Source: Adiantum capillus-veneris
Lineage: Eukaryota; Streptophyta; Polypodiopsida; Polypodiales; Pteridaceae
DNA: 64,000 nucleotides
Assembly: GCA_014529385.2 (NCBI GenBank)
Contig: CM043963.1
Span: 93,589,912-93,653,911 of the forward strand
Direction: 5' to 3'
Shown here: positions 11,628-25,900 of the stretch, piece by piece
Position numbering within the stretch: position 1 is the first letter of the stretch
Layout: every line of letters starts with the position of its first letter
Position numbers and translations under genes: made by a program
Notes under the pieces: model-generated
The model's input: only the letters and a program-made list of their open reading frames with translations
What the model was told of the DNA's origin: nothing
The model's database searches: none

Positions 11628-12066
11628 TAAAGAAATTAAGCATGCATGCATTCACTTATGCTTGATTGAGTTTGCAATTTGGGCCTTGCAATATAAAATT
11701 GATGTATTTTTGCATAAAATTTTTGACATAAATTTGGATGTGTATGCCTACTCAATGGCATGTGCAATCCGGTGCTTGAATGAAGAATTGGTACTTTTTA
11801 CCAATTATGATAATTAATTTGGCCAACTAGTTGATATGGGTGTCACAATTGGCTTGGGCCATTGGAATAGATCACTCAATTGGTATTCAATTGTGTATAT
11901 TTTTAGTGTATTTCCATGCTAATGATGAATCAATTTGATGAACATGGAAAAAATGCACTAATGCGTGTGCCTATGCAATGGCATGATCTATCCAATGGAA
12001 GATGAATAATTGGTCTTGGTTTTCAATTATGATGATTGAAAGACATAAAAGATTGGTGTGTATGCA
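11628..12066 (+). repeat. Inverted copy of 14343-14797
   Basis: From AAAGAAATTAAGC to AAAAGATTGGTGTG this segment is the reverse complement of the segment at 14343-14797 in duplication copy A (and about 23010-23430 in copy B), with scattered mismatches. About 2.3 kb separates the two arms. Confidence 0.75.
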
Positions 12067-13081
12067 TTGTATCTCTCTCTACTCTCCTTGCTACTAGATC
12101 CTTATTGTATTCCTCATTTCTTACAAAAGATCTGTGACTTTAAGACATGTAGCTTTTTCTCAATTTGATAATAGTGTGTTGTGGAATACAATAGCATGTA
12201 TACAACTTTTAATCTAAAGAATTTGGAATGGCTCTAACTAGCCACATTTTGCAATATATTGTAATGATGACCCCTTCTTGGATCAATGAAAAATAAACCT
12301 TGCCACATCCCTTCAAAACAATTCAAATCATAAGTGCTCAAGCATTTGAACATCCAATACAAGCACTAATAATGCACTATCAACCACAAACCCAAAATTT
12401 TCATGCTCTCTTTTTGGCCAACAAACAAGCTTAAATTTAGTGCCCTGCATGGTTTTACATTATCATCAAGCACTAAAAATGCATAAGCAATGTTAAGTTC
12501 AAACACAAAGTCCCAACGAAGGATCAACTCATCCAATGTAGCTCTCAACTGATTCTCGTATACATGTACAAAAGAATTCTCCATCTAGTGCAATTAGAAT
12601 TATTGAATAAAATTAAGCACTAAAATTCATGTGCAATCACAATATCAATCTTTTTAATGACTTTCATGCAAAAATATGCAATGTATGCACACACAATCGT
12701 AGCAACATCTGTGCTCTTTATGGCATGCATCGCCAATTATGGAATTGACTTTTTAGCTTTTGTGGCAATAAAAATCCAATGAATCTCATTCATTAGTGCA
12801 TGCTTGGCAGTCAAAGTAAGCTTAAAATTTACCATGATTAGTCACAAACAACAATTTTAACATCATTTCATGGTCATACATTCAAAATGGATATTCAATT
12901 TTAACACATTTGGAATTTCTGAGCTCAGGGCAAAGATCAAGGGTGGGAATACGTTCTTATTTTTTTTTAGTTTTTAATTTTTAATTTTAAAGTTGTTTAT
13001 TTCCTTGAAAAAGATCTACGAGCTGCAGCTATGGGGCCGCCAGAGAGAGGGGGGGGATTGTAGCCTTGTGTGGGGGGCACT

Positions 13082-13082
<1 letters not shown>

Positions 13083-13124
<42 letters not shown>

Positions 13125-13553
13125 TGTGTTGCGACTCACGGCTCATTGGCGGGCAGCATGAAGCCACATCAGCGTATGTGCTTATATTTGCCAAAAATGG
13201 CGGGCCAGTCCGAACATGAGCATCCTGAAGGTATCTAGCACCTGCAAGCGGTAAGAACGCGCCTTCGTGTATGTGTTTGTGATGCAAGCAAGCTTTTGTG
13301 GGTAAAGTCAAGCCAGTGGGCTAGTTGAGCCAAAGGCGTAAGTGAGCACGCGGACGGCAGAGGTGCAGGTAGCAACACTTCTGTAGCCTTTGTCAAAGAG
13401 CGAATGAGTGGCCAAGTCCAAGCAAGGCAACCATTGTGTGTGTGTGTGTGTGTGATTTCCAGCTTTGTAGGCGGAGAATTGGGAGCAACCCGCAGCGTAG
13501 CCCTACAAGCCAGGCATCCAATCCAAAAAATGGGTGTGTGTGTGTGTGTGTGG
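13083..13553 (+). repeat. Three short (GT)n tracts in copy A
   Basis: Tracts lie at about 13083-13122, 13434-13454 and 13532-13552. The matching tracts in copy B (21845-21890, 22195-22228, 22305-22332) have different lengths. The moderately GC-rich DNA between them shows no recognisable gene. Confidence 0.85.
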
Positions 13554-14342
13554 CGAAAATGCCAAATGGCCGGCAAGTGGGTGGGGTTGCCTTGCAAAGT
13601 AAGAGAGAGAATGTCGGCACAATTGTTCTTTCCTTTTTTATTACTCTCTTAAGAAGAGATTCCCACAAGGTGCAACTAAAAACGATATTTTAACACCCTC
13701 TTTGGTTTTCATTAAATCATCATTTTCCCATGCATGTAGAATTTGATCATTAATTCCAATTGGTAAGTGAAAAATCTCCTAAAAGCTTATTGAAATCCTT
13801 GAGGTCCACACTGTGCACACTTGATTGCTTTTATTTTTGCATGCTAGAAAGTTGGTGCACCCATTATAAGCAAACATTCAAACCCTTCCGAAAAATTCCA
13901 TTTCCAATCAAATTTTCACAACTCATAATACCCATGCTCAAAACATGATTCAGTGCATCTGTCACTCCCTCAAAATTTACTCTTATAGCATATACGTGAA
14001 GTTGAACATCTATTTCTCTTCTCAAGAAATCATGAATCACACATCATGTAATGAAAAAACATAATAAGAGTCCAATTCTTCATCCAAAGCTTGAAACTCA
14101 TTGGACATTCCAAATCCAATTAGCAATAACTGCAAAATTAATTGCTCACCTCCAATAGTTTAAATCATCCAAACCAATTTAGGTTGGTCAATTTTGTTTT
14201 GCATGGCTACTCACCTTTGATTATGACACTAGAAATTGTACAAATCATTCAAAGTTTTCCCATATCCAATTGGCATACACACCAATGGTAATAAAATAAT
14301 CCTCAATTGTATACAATTGAGTCATATCAAGTCATTTGATCA

Positions 14343-14797
14343 CACACACCAATCTTTTATGTCTTTCAATAATCATAATTGAAAACCAAGACCAATTATT
14401 CATCTTCCATTGGATAGATCATGACATTGCATAGGCACACACATTAGTGCATTTTTTCCATGTTCATCAAATTGATTCATCATTAGCATGGAAATACACT
14501 ATTGATTCATCATTAGCATGGAAATACACTAACAATCTACACAATTGAATACAATTAGGTGATCTATCCCAATGGCCCAAGCCAATTGTGACACCCATAT
14601 TAACTATTTGGCCAAATTAATCATCATAATTGGAAAAAAGTACCAATTATTCATTCAAGCACCGGATTGCACATACCATTGAGTAGGCACACACATCCAA
14701 ATTTATGCCAAATGTTTTATGCAAAAATACATCAATTTCATATTGCAAGGCCCAAATTGCAAGCTCAATGAAGCATAAGTGAATGCATGCACGCTTA
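14343..14797 (-). repeat. Inverted partner of 11628-12066
   Basis: It is the reverse complement of 11628-12066 and lies within copy A. Because copy B contains it too, and B has no inverted partner next to it, the 11628-12066 copy is probably a later rearranged duplicate. Confidence 0.7.
14471..14530 (+). repeat. Exact 30-bp tandem duplication
   Basis: The 30 bases at 14471-14500 are repeated exactly at 14501-14530. Copy B has one unit at the same place, so the event followed the segmental duplication. Confidence 0.9.
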
Positions 14798-15951
14798 ATT
14801 TCTTGAAAAAACACTATTTTGACCCAATCAAGCAATGCACACACTCAAAAATTAAGCACAAATGATAAACTTTTTCTCAATTGGCATTGAATTTAGGCTT
14901 ACACCTAATCATTGCACACACTTTTTATGATCATTTCACAATCAAAAATCATTTAGGTGCCCTAATTGACCATCAATCATAGAAAATCAAGTGGTCTTGG
15001 ATAGGCACACACACTCAATTTTTGCCCAATTTTTTGGCATTTAGGCTTATCCAATGATTGAACTAACGTAACATACACATCATTTACATGATTGCATACT
15101 CATGTATCATCAATTCCATATATTTTTATGTATGCACACATTCAAGATTAGGTGCACACATACTTGAAATTTTTGACATTTTTTCCCCCCTCTTTGGTGC
15201 ATGCACACACACAATGATTTTTATGCACACACATGAATTCTAGCTTGATGAGAATTAAGCATTATTTGGATACACACAAATTTCATTAGTCACAATTTGA
15301 CTATAGATTTCATTCCATGTGTATCAGATTAGGTGCAAAGTGTATGTCAATTTGTGTTACACACCTAATTTTAGCAAATGATTAACAACATTGAACCTCA
15401 TTAATCAATTAAGAATTGACATAACAAGTGAGTGCACTTACATCGTAATTACACTCCAAGTTATTCCTTTGCTCTACGTGAAGACGCATCATTGCACACA
15501 CAAGTGTGGGCACCATCAAATGGGCTCCAAAATTGACCATTTGTAGGTCAAAAAATCACACACTCACATCATCAAATGAGGCATAAAGTGGTACAATTAA
15601 CTTGATCAGAGTGACGATTCCACCTCTTAAAAGGGGATTTAACATTCATTACACTTTAATTTTTAGCGGCGGTTAGGTTAGCAAATTTAGTCAACAATTA
15701 ACAACAATTAGCATGAAATTAGTACATTTAGCATGGAAATGAAGCGAATTAGCAAGGGTTAGCATGAAATTAGTGAAATTGGGGGTGGAATTGGCGGTTT
15801 GAGATATTCATAACTCAAAGTTAGAACCAATTTCTTGCACAAACATCATCAAATTAAACCAAAAATTGAGCTACACACACTCAAAAACCGAGAAATTAGT
15901 AATGAAATTACTCTATTCTACACATCCTAAACTCACTAGCTTAGGTTATCG

Positions 15952-16863
15952 AATTGCAACCCACACAAAAATATCAAATCCATGGATTCGGCAACCCGGC
16001 TAGGGCATGGAAGCATGAACATAGGATGAATGGTATAGAGGATTCAAGAGATCACCTCTCCATTGCAAGTAGAGACTAGCCATGGCAAGACTAACTCTAA
16101 ACCTACTCTAATCACTAATCGAACAACTCCTACAGACATCAAGCCCACCAAAGTCCGACTTGCCTTAGACTGGAAACCCTAAGCACACTAACGATAAGCA
16201 CACACTATTTACCACATGTCAATTAAAGCACTTCATCAATAGCTACACACATGAGGTGAATGGTGCTAGAGCTTCATAAAACCTATCTACACACAAGCAA
16301 ATAATAGAGCACACACAAATTAGAAGATTAAGACCCAACTTAATCAACCTAATTTGTGATGTTAAATATCGCAAATCAATTTCTCGTAGAGAGATAAGAG
16401 TGGTACATACATCTCTCAAATCTAAAATAATGAAAGTGTAATACTACTTCATGACAATATGAAATGTGGACAAGAAGTAGACTAATAAGAATATAAGAAT
16501 TAGATTAATCAAGAAGAGCTTAATCTAATTACAATGGTTACCACTAGCCTCTCAAGCATAGACATTAAGCTCAAGGCTAGGCCAAAGAGTGAACACTCTA
16601 GAGAGAGGGAGCTCTCAAAAGTGGATCCTCAAGAGTGGATACTCAAGAATCAATCCTCCTTGCCTAAAGGCTTCCTTTTAAGGGATTTTACTACAATCCC
16701 TTCTACTATGGGTTTAAGCTTGAGCCCTCAAAGTAGCATTTACCACTTTGGAGATCTAAGTGAGCCCAAGACTTATACAAAGTGAGTGGAAATTTTATGC
16801 ACAACGATAGATATCTCCAGCATGATGCAGATTCAGTGTAGCCTATGTTAGCCGTTGCTAACA
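15952..16863 (-). repeat. LTR-like sequence in copy A (5' LTR of a lost gypsy-type element)
   Basis: It is matched by 24608-25559 and 61637-62633. Read on the minus strand it begins TGTTAGC at 16863. Its inner border is damaged: compared with copy B, about 50 bp covering the LTR end and the PBS are deleted at 15951/15952. No polypurine tract precedes it; an unrecognised coding remnant abuts it instead, as expected if this is the 5' LTR. Confidence 0.6.
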
Positions 16864-17231
16864 ATGATACCCATCACATCGATGGAACTGTCACTTTCAT
16901 CGGTGGATGTGGTCTCCTCCTCAGAAGTGGAAGACTCACTAGTGGTTTCATCTACTAATGTCTCTAGGTCCATTTGCTTCTGCTTGCCAGTCTTCATGTC
17001 GTAGTAGATTGTCTCCCCTTTCTTACCAGTCATGCGTAGAAGGCCAGTGCCCCAGTCCTCTACTTTGCCTTTATGGCCATCACCATTCATCCATCCACAA
17101 AAGTCTAGGGGTCTCATTTTGTAATTGGAGGGTTTCATGAAAGGATCCTTGGTGGGGGCGCCAACCGGAAATGACATGCCATATGGGGTGGCCTCCACAC
17201 CACACATAGCGTGAACATCCCCAAGCATCAT
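16864..17231 (-). pseudogene. Unrecognised coding remnant next to the LTR (copy A)
   Basis: The minus strand encodes about 125 residues from MMLGDVHAMCGVEATPYGMS, through PVGAPTKDPFMKPSNYKMRP and TGKKGETIYYDMKTGKQ, to an acidic Ser/Thr/Glu tail (SESSTSEEETTSTDESDSS). The last codons run into the LTR. Stops precede the first Met by a few codons. I do not recognise the family. The composition is that of a real protein fragment rather than repeat noise, and the copy B version (25560-25900) shares it with frameshifts. A host gene exon or the 3' part of another element hit by the LTR insertion are both possible. Confidence 0.4.
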
Positions 17232-19119
17232 CTCAAGGTAGGGGTAATCCTATAACTAGAGAGGGGGCACCACCTAGCATAAGTGCAGGTAGGATACAAA
17301 CATACATGACCTAGGGTAGCAAAAGTGAGATGCCCTCTACGTAACCAACATGAAATGGTGATATAGAAAACCTCCACATGTAGAAAATTCCTAGTCAACA
17401 GTCACGGAGAGTGTGTATGAGAGAGGTACGTGACAAGGTCGGAATGGAGCATACTCAATGATTGAAGAGGCCGCATGTGATGGAGCACAAGCAGAGTGAT
17501 ATACAAGAGATAAAACAGCCCGCAAATGTGGGAATACAAAGCTAGGGAGAACAGAGAACGGACCCAAAGATCAACACAGCATTGCACACTTTTATTGGTG
17601 ATGATGATACTTACAAACGGTGGTCTTGACTGTTATAAACCTGGCTCTTGGAAGTAGGGATGCATGATAGAATGCGAGCGCCATATGGTGCATGGATAAA
17701 TATGGAGCTAGCGGGAGGTTAGCACGGGAGGTTAGTTGAGGGAAAACATCAAGACGATGCAGCCAACGGCAACATCAGTCACCAACATCAACAGCCACCC
17801 AGGGTAGCATGGTGTCGATGCATTCAATCCTAGCGTGCTCATGTTTCCTTGTGGGGGAGTATTGGATGCCTTATGTGCATGGAGTGGTCATGACTAGTAA
17901 CTCAATTATGGTGTGGTGGAGAATGGGAAAAATGGTGATATTGCCAAATGCTAAAATACCCATGCTTGCAACAAAACATGATGCCATGAGCTCCCTAGCT
18001 TCGGAGGTGCATTATGTGCTTAGTGGTGCTAAAAATGTAGAGTGCATGGAGCTAGTATGTTCCTCCTTCACTTGTGCCCCTCCTGTGCTGAGCGCAAGAC
18101 TCTTTATATAGGCTTGAGAGGTGGTGCTTACCTAATGGTACTTGCAAATATCTAATGGTTGCTATAGTGAGTGTAGATGCCTCTCTAGTAAGAGAGATAG
18201 AGAGGGAGAGAAGGTAGAGATAGATAGAGAGAGAGAGAAGAGTGGGATAAGGAGAGGTTTTTTAGAATCCACTAGCGAGTGGATAGGTTGTTAGGGAAGA
18301 GCGGAGTTCGGGGCATTTACAAGGGTTTTGTTGATGGTTCGGGTGGCCGGTGTGAGGTTTAATGCTGCCAGAATTGGTACTTTGTTGCGTGAAGCCGAGA
18401 TGCTACGTGTCACTTCCTCTAGCTGCCGGCCGGGGCGTGCCTTCGGCGTCTTTCCTTGAGTTGGTGGCGGCATCGCGATCTTTTGATGTTCTTCTTCTTT
18501 GTTGATGATGTCTATTCTTTTTTTTTTGGTTGGTGTCCGTATATGCGTGTGTGTACTGTGTGTATGGGTGAGTTTGTGTAGGCATGTGTGTATATATGTG
18601 AGTGCGTGAGTGTGACTATGTGCGTTTTATGCGTGTCGGTGCTTGTATGTATATAGTGCGCTTATATTTGGGTTTTGCTCGTAAGTGCGTATGCACGTGC
18701 ATGCGTGGGTGTGTAATGTGTGAGTGTCGTATATATACCATGGGTTGTGTGTGTGTCTAGAGTGTGTGAAAGTGTTTATGTAAGCAATGAAGGGTGTGTG
18801 AGTGTGGGAACGAGGGAGAGAGTGACTTATATATATACTTATATAATAAATAAATATTACGTGCAACTTCTTACAGAGAAAAGGAGGGGGGGGGAGATGG
18901 AATGAGTGAGAGGGGGGGGATGGTGAGGGGATGGGGAGAGGGTGTGTAGGGGTGTGAAAGTGTGTAGATGAGAGAGGGTTCTGTAATGGGGGTGGCACCT
19001 GCGGCCTGATGAGGGAGAGAGCACGGGAGAGAGAGAGAGACGATTGCGTTCGAGCGATGCCGTGAGGGGGGGAAGGGGTGAGGGGGTAGTGTATGTGGAT
19101 ATGGTGTGTGTGGTGGGGG

Positions 19120-19120
<1 letters not shown>
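17232..19120. other. Non-coding part of copy A: T/G-rich DNA and small GA tracts
   Basis: No recognisable gene. 18180-18240 holds GA-rich runs, and 18530-18790 is a degenerate TG-rich stretch on the plus strand. The short open frame at 17809-18111 has its counterpart at 26550-26795 in copy B, but resembles no family I know. Confidence 0.55.
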
Positions 19121-19724
<604 letters not shown>

Positions 19725-20545
19725 ACTTTGTAATTAGTGAGCCAGGGCTACAAGCTTCTAGATTGTATTAGTCAGTCATTTCCCAGCTTTGGTAAAACTC
19801 CAGATTATTAGTTTTGACCACCCAGAAACCTTGGCTAAGATATAAAAACCAATTTTTGTAAGTTTTTTATAAGTTTTGGATAAGAAATACACAGTGTGAG
19901 CTAACAACGCTTACTTCTCTCCCTCTCGTGCTTCCTACTCTCTCTCCGGTTGTCACATTACGATTGCATTTGTTGCATTGCAACCGTAGGTAAGAGCTCT
20001 ACGCATTGACATAAGCAATTCACAGTATTACGTAGCTTTTGGCATCGCTGACCCGCGATCTAATTTCATCATAACTAGGAATTTACACTTTTAAATCGAA
20101 AACTAAGCATAGGTGGGGTATTGGGGCATCATTGCTAAGCATTTAGATGCATTCTGGGTGGAAAACGAATAGGTCAAAAATCCACTGCTATTAATAATTG
20201 CGATTTTGGAACTTGACCTAAAGTGGGGTTTGAGACCATAAGCATGTGTTCTTAGGTATTATAAACTTGTCCTAGAAGTTTCATTATGTTTGGATGTCAT
20301 TTGATGCTGTAACGGATGTGATTTGTTTGCCGATGAGCGATTGGGTTTTGGTGATTTCCGTCACTTGAGTGTAGCCTGAGTTAGATGCGAGTTGTTGGTC
20401 GTTTTCCGAGAGATTAACAACCACTTGTAGCCTCTATGCACTAGTTGAGTCAGCTTTGTCCCATGGTTTGACAAATTAATCGTGGTTCTCGCTAATATTG
20501 CAATAAGATAGGATGATGAGGTTTGACATGCGTCCCACACATACA
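19725..20545 (+). repeat. Dispersed LTR-like repeat, copy Y2
   Basis: It matches 1-815 throughout, beginning TGTAATTAGTGAGCC directly after the GA tract. A TATAAAA box near 19840 and a CT-rich leader near 19910 suggest an LTR or other promoter-bearing repeat. The spacing to copy B suggests it once belonged to the same repeating neighbourhood as copies A and B. Confidence 0.5.
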
Positions 20546-20620
20546 TAACAACAATGAGAGAGATAAAATGCTTCTAAATAAGCAAATTTTACAATGTTTA
20601 CCATCTCTCATGCATGATTC

Positions 20621-20990
20621 AAAAGTTGACTAATTTCTAGCTCAATGAAATATGGAGTTAAAAACAATCCAAGAGCTGAAAATAATGCAACTTTGATGAA
20701 ATGAAGTGGCTCTCGAAAGCCGAATTTTTCCAATTTAAAGCTTTTCAAAAAGTTGGCTCAACTAGCTCACATGAAATTTTCAATTTAAGAGCAATCTATG
20801 AGCTAGAGATGATTGCAACTCTTAACGGAATGAAAGTGAATGGCTCTCAATAGCCAAATTATGTACTTGAAACCTCAAAAAAGTTGGTTAAACACTAGCT
20901 TAAAATGAAAAAAATTAAACTTTGACCAAGCTAAGAGCTAGCATGTATACAACTTTTAATCCAAAGAATTTGGAATGGATCTAACTAGCC
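20621..20990 (+). repeat. Degenerate tandem repeat, period about 126-130 bp
   Basis: Units start AAAAGTTGRCT at about 20621, 20747 and 20877. They share the words AGAGCTRRARATNATGCAACT and GTGGCTCTCRAWAGCC. The third unit runs into the start of duplication copy B. Confidence 0.6.
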
Positions 20991-22193
20991 ATATTTTGCA
21001 ATATATTGCAATGATGACCCCTTCTTGGATCAATGAAAAATAAACCTTTCCACATCCCTTCAAAACAATTCAAATCATAAGTGCTCAAGCATTTGAACAT
21101 CGAATACAAGCACTAATAATGCACTATCAACCACAAACCCAAAATTTTCATGCTCTCTTTTGGCCAACAAACAAGCTTAAATTTAGTGCCCTGCAGGGTT
21201 TTACATTATCATCAAGCACTAAAAATGCACAAGCAATGTTAAGTTCAAACACAAAGTCCCAACGAAGGATCAACTCATCCAATGTAGCTCTCAATTGATG
21301 CTCGTACACATGTCCAAAGAAAATTCTTCATCTAGTGCAATTAGAATTATTGAATAAAACTAAGCACTAAAGTTCATGTGCAATCACAATATCAATCTTT
21401 TTGATGACTTTCATGCAAAAATATGCAATGTATGCACACACAATCGTAGCAACATCAGTGCTCTTTATGGCATGCATCGCCAATGATGGAATTGACTTTT
21501 TAGCTTTTGTGGCAATAAAAATCCAATGAATCTCATTCATTAGTGCATGCTTGGCAGTCAAAGTAAGCTTAAAATTTACCATGATTAGTCACAAACAACA
21601 ATTTTAACATCATTTCATGGTCATACATTCAAAATGGATATTCAATTTTAACACATAATTTTGGAATTTATGAGCTCAGGGCAAAGATCAAGGGTAGGAA
21701 TACGTTCTTATCTTCTTTTAGTTTTTAAATTTTTAATTTTAATTTTAAAGTTGTTTATTTCCTTGAAAAAGATCTACGAGCTGCAGCTATGGGGCCGCCA
21801 GAGAGAGGGGGGGGGGGATTGTAGCCTTGTGTGGGGGGCACTGAGTGTGTGTGTGTGTGTGTGTGTGTGAGTGAGTGTGTGAGTGTGTGTTGCGACTCAC
21901 GGCTCATTGGCGAGCAGCATGAAGCTGCATCAGCGTATGTGTTTATATTTGCCAAAAATGGCGGGCCAGTCGAAACATGAGCATCCTGAAGGTATCCAGC
22001 ACCTGCAAGCGGTAAGAACGGGCCTTCGTGTATGTGTTTGTGATGCAAGCAAGCTTTTGTGGGTAAAGTCAAGCCAGTGGGCCAGTTGAGCCAAAGGCGT
22101 AAGTGAGCACGTGGACGACAGAGATGCAGGCAACAACACTTCTGTAGCCTTTGTCAAAGAGCGAATGAGTGGCCAAGTCCAAGCAAGGCAAGC

Positions 22194-22228
<35 letters not shown>

Positions 22229-24585
22229 TTTCCAGCTTTGTAGGTGGAGAATCGGGAGCAGCCTGCAACGTAGCGCTACAAGCCAGACATCCAATCCAAA
22301 AAATGGGTGTGTGTGTGTGTGTGTGTGTGTGGCGAAAACGCCAAATGGCCGGCAAGTGGGTGGGGTTTCCTTGCAAAGTAAGAGAGAGAAGGTCGGCACA
22401 ATTGTTCTTTCCTTTTTTATTACTCTCTTAAGAAGAGATTATCACAAGGCGCAACTAAAAATGAAATTTTAACACCCTCTTTGGTTTTCATTAAATCATA
22501 GTTTGCCCATGCATGTAGAATTTGATCATATAAGCAAACATTCAAACCCTTCCGAAAAATTCCATTTCCAAAAAAATTTGCACAACTCATAATACCCATG
22601 CTCAAAACATGATTCAATGCATCTCTCACTCCCTCAAAATTTACTCTTATAGCATATACGTTAAGTTGAACATCTATTTCTCTTCTCAAGAAATCGTGAA
22701 TCACACATCATGTAATGAAACAACATAATAAGAGTCCAATTCCTCATCCAAAGCTTGAAACTCATTGGACATTCCAAATCCAATTAGCAATCATTGAAAA
22801 ATAAATTGCTCACCTCCAATAGTTTAAATCATCCAAACCAATTTAGGTTGGTCAATTTTTGTTTTGCATGGCTACTCACCTTTGATTATGACACTAGAAA
22901 TTGTACAAATCATTCAAAGTTCTACCATATCCAATTGGCATACACATCAATGGTAATAAAATAATCCTCAATTGTATACAATTGAGTCATATCAAGTCAT
23001 TTCATCATACACACCAATCTTCTATGTCTTTCAATCATCATAATTGAAAACCAAGACCAATTATTCATCTTCCATTAGATAGATAATGACATTGCATAGG
23101 CACACATATTAGTGCGCGTTTTCCATGTTCATCAAGTTGATTCATCATTAGCATGGAGATACACTAAAAATCTACACAATTGAATACCAATTGAGTGATC
23201 TATCCCAATGGCCCAAGCCAATTGTGATACCCATATCAACTATTTGGCCAAATTAATCATCATAATTGGTAAAAAGTACCAATTATTCATTCAAGCACCG
23301 GATTGCACATACCATTGAGTAGGCACACACATCCAAATTTACGCCAAATGTTTTATGCAAAAATACATCAATTTCATATTGCAAGGCCCAAATTGCAAGC
23401 TCAATGAAGCATAAGTGAATGCATGCATGCTTAATTTCTTTAAAAAACACTATTTTGACCCAATCAAGCAATGCACACACTCAAAAATTAATCACAAATG
23501 ATCAAATTTTTCTCAATTGGCATTGAATTTAGGTTTACACCTAATCATTGCACACACTTTTTATGATCATTTCACAATCAAAAATCATTTAGGTGCCTAA
23601 TTGACCATCAATCATAGAAAATCAAGTGGTCTTGGATAGACACACACACTCAATTTTTGCCCAATGTTTTGGCATTTAAGCTTATCCAATGATTGAATTA
23701 ATGTAACATACAAATCATTTACATGATTGCATACTCATGTATCATCAATTCCATATATTTTTATGTATGCACACATTCAAGATTAGGTACACACATACTT
23801 GAAAATTTTGACATTTTTTCCCCCCTCTTTGGTGCATGCACATACACAATGATTTTTATGCACACACATGAATTCTAGCTTGATGAGAATTAAGCATTAT
23901 TTGGATACACACAAATTTCATTAGTCACAATTTGACTATAGATTTCATTCCATGTGTATCAAATTAGGTGCAAAGTGTATGTCAATTTGTGTTACACACC
24001 TAATTTTAGCAAATGATTAACAACATTGAACCTCATTAATCAATTAAGAATTGACATAACAAGTGAGTGCACTTACATCGTAATTACACTCCAAGTTATT
24101 CCTTTGCTCTACGTGAAGACGCATCATTGCACACACAAGTGTGGGCACTATCAAATCGGCTCCAAAATTGACCATTTGTAGGTCAAAAAATCACACACTC
24201 ACATCATCAAATGAGGCATAAAGTGGTACAATTAACTTGATCAGAGTGACGATTCCACCTCTTAAAAGGGGATTTAACATTCATTACACTTTAATTTTTA
24301 GCAGCGGTTAGGTTAGTAAATTTAGTCAACAATTAATAACAATTAGCATGAAATTAGTACATTTAGCATGGAAATGAAGCGAATTAGCAAGGGTTAGCAT
24401 GAAATTAGTGAAATTGGGGGTGGAATTGGCGGTTTGAGATATTCATAACTCAAAGTTAGCACCAATTTCTTGCACAAACATCATCAAATTAAACCAAAAA
24501 TTGAGCTACAATCACTCAAAAACGGAGAAATTAGTAATGAAATTACTCTATTCTACACATCCTAAACTCACTAGCTTAGGTTATC

Positions 24586-24607
24586 GATCCCCCGCAACAG
24601 CGCCAAA
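24586..24607 (-). other. Gypsy-type primer-binding site next to LTR B
   Basis: On the minus strand TTTGGCGCTGTTGCGGGGGA follows the LTR end directly. It closely resembles the TGGCGCCGTTGCCGGGGA site used by plant Tat/Athila elements, recalled from memory. This fixes the direction: the lost element ran toward lower coordinates. Confidence 0.7.
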
Positions 24608-25559
24608 TGTAGGGATGAGTTGTAGCATGACCTAATTGCAACCCACACAAAATTATCAAATCCATGGATCCGGCAACCCGGCTAGGGCATGGAAGCACGA
24701 GCATCGGATGAATGGAATACAGGATTCAAGAGATCACCTCTCCATTGCAAGTAGAGATTAGCCATAGAAAGACTAACTCTAAACCTACTCTAATCACTAA
24801 TCAAACAACTCCTACACACATCAAGCGCACCAAATTCCGACTTGCCATAGACTGGAAACCCCAAGCACACTAACGATAATCACACACTATTTACCACATG
24901 TCAATTAAGGCATTTCATCAATAGCTACACACACGAGGTGAATTATGCTAGAGCTTCATAAAACCTATCTAGACACAAGCAAAGAATAGGGCACACACAA
25001 ATTAGATGATTAAGACCCAACTTAATCAACCTAATTTGTGATGCTAAATATCGCAAATCAATTGCTCGTAGAGAGATAAGAGTTGTTACTAGCAAGAAGT
25101 ACATACATCTCTCAAATCTAGAATAATGAAAGTGTAATACTACTTAATGATAAGATGAAATGTGGACAAGAAGTAGACCAATAAGAATATAAGAATTAGA
25201 TTAATCAAGAAGAGCTTAATCTAATTACAATGGTTAGCACTAGCCTCTCAAGCATAGACATCAAGCTCAAGGCTAGGCCAAAGAGTGAACACTCTATAGA
25301 GAGGGAGCACTCAAAAGTGGATCCTCAAGAGTGGATACTCAATAATGAATCCTCCTTGCCTAAAGGCTTCCTTTTAAGGGCTTTTACTACAATCCCTTCT
25401 ACTATGGATTTAAGCTTGAGCCCTCAAAGTAGCATTTACAAATTTGGAAATCCAAGTGAGCGCAAGTTTTATACAAAGTGAGTGGAAATTTTATGCACAA
25501 CGATAGAGATCCCCCGCATGATGCATATTCAGTGTAGCCTGTGTTAGTCGTTTCTAACA
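24608..25559 (-). repeat. LTR-like sequence in copy B (5' LTR, with PBS)
   Basis: On the minus strand it runs from TGTTAGAAACG at 25559 to CATCCCTACA at 24608, 952 bp, bounded by TG and CA and followed at once by a PBS. It matches 15952-16863 and 61637-62633. No matching 3' LTR or pol lies downstream in the next 3.7 kb, so the rest of the element has been lost or is a non-autonomous interior. Confidence 0.65.
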
Positions 25560-25900
25560 ATGATACCCATCACATCGATGGAACTATCACTTTCATCGGC
25601 GGATGTGGTCTCCTCCTGAGAAGTGGAAGACTCACTAGTGGTTTCATCTGCTGATGTCCTAGGTCAATTTGATTCTGCTTGCCAGTCTTCATGTCGTAGT
25701 AGATTGTCTCCCCTTTCTTACCAGTCATGCGTAAAAAGCCACTACCCCAGTTCTGCTTTGCCTTCATAGCCATCACCATTCATCCATCCACTAAAGTTTA
25801 GGGGTCTTATTTTGTAACTGGAGGGTTTCATGAAAGGATCCTCGGTGAGGGCGCCAAGAAAATGATAACCGGAAATGACATACCATATGGTGTGGCCTCT
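25560..25900 (-). pseudogene. Unrecognised coding remnant next to the LTR (copy B)
   Basis: This is the counterpart of 16864-17231, sharing LRMTGKKGETIYYDMKTGKQ. It is frameshifted on both sides of that block and has small indels relative to copy A. Family unknown. Confidence 0.4.

Noticed and set aside
17402-18111. Open frames conserved between duplication copies as genes
   Set aside because: Shared only because of the recent segmental duplication; frames differ in length and show no recognisable motif.
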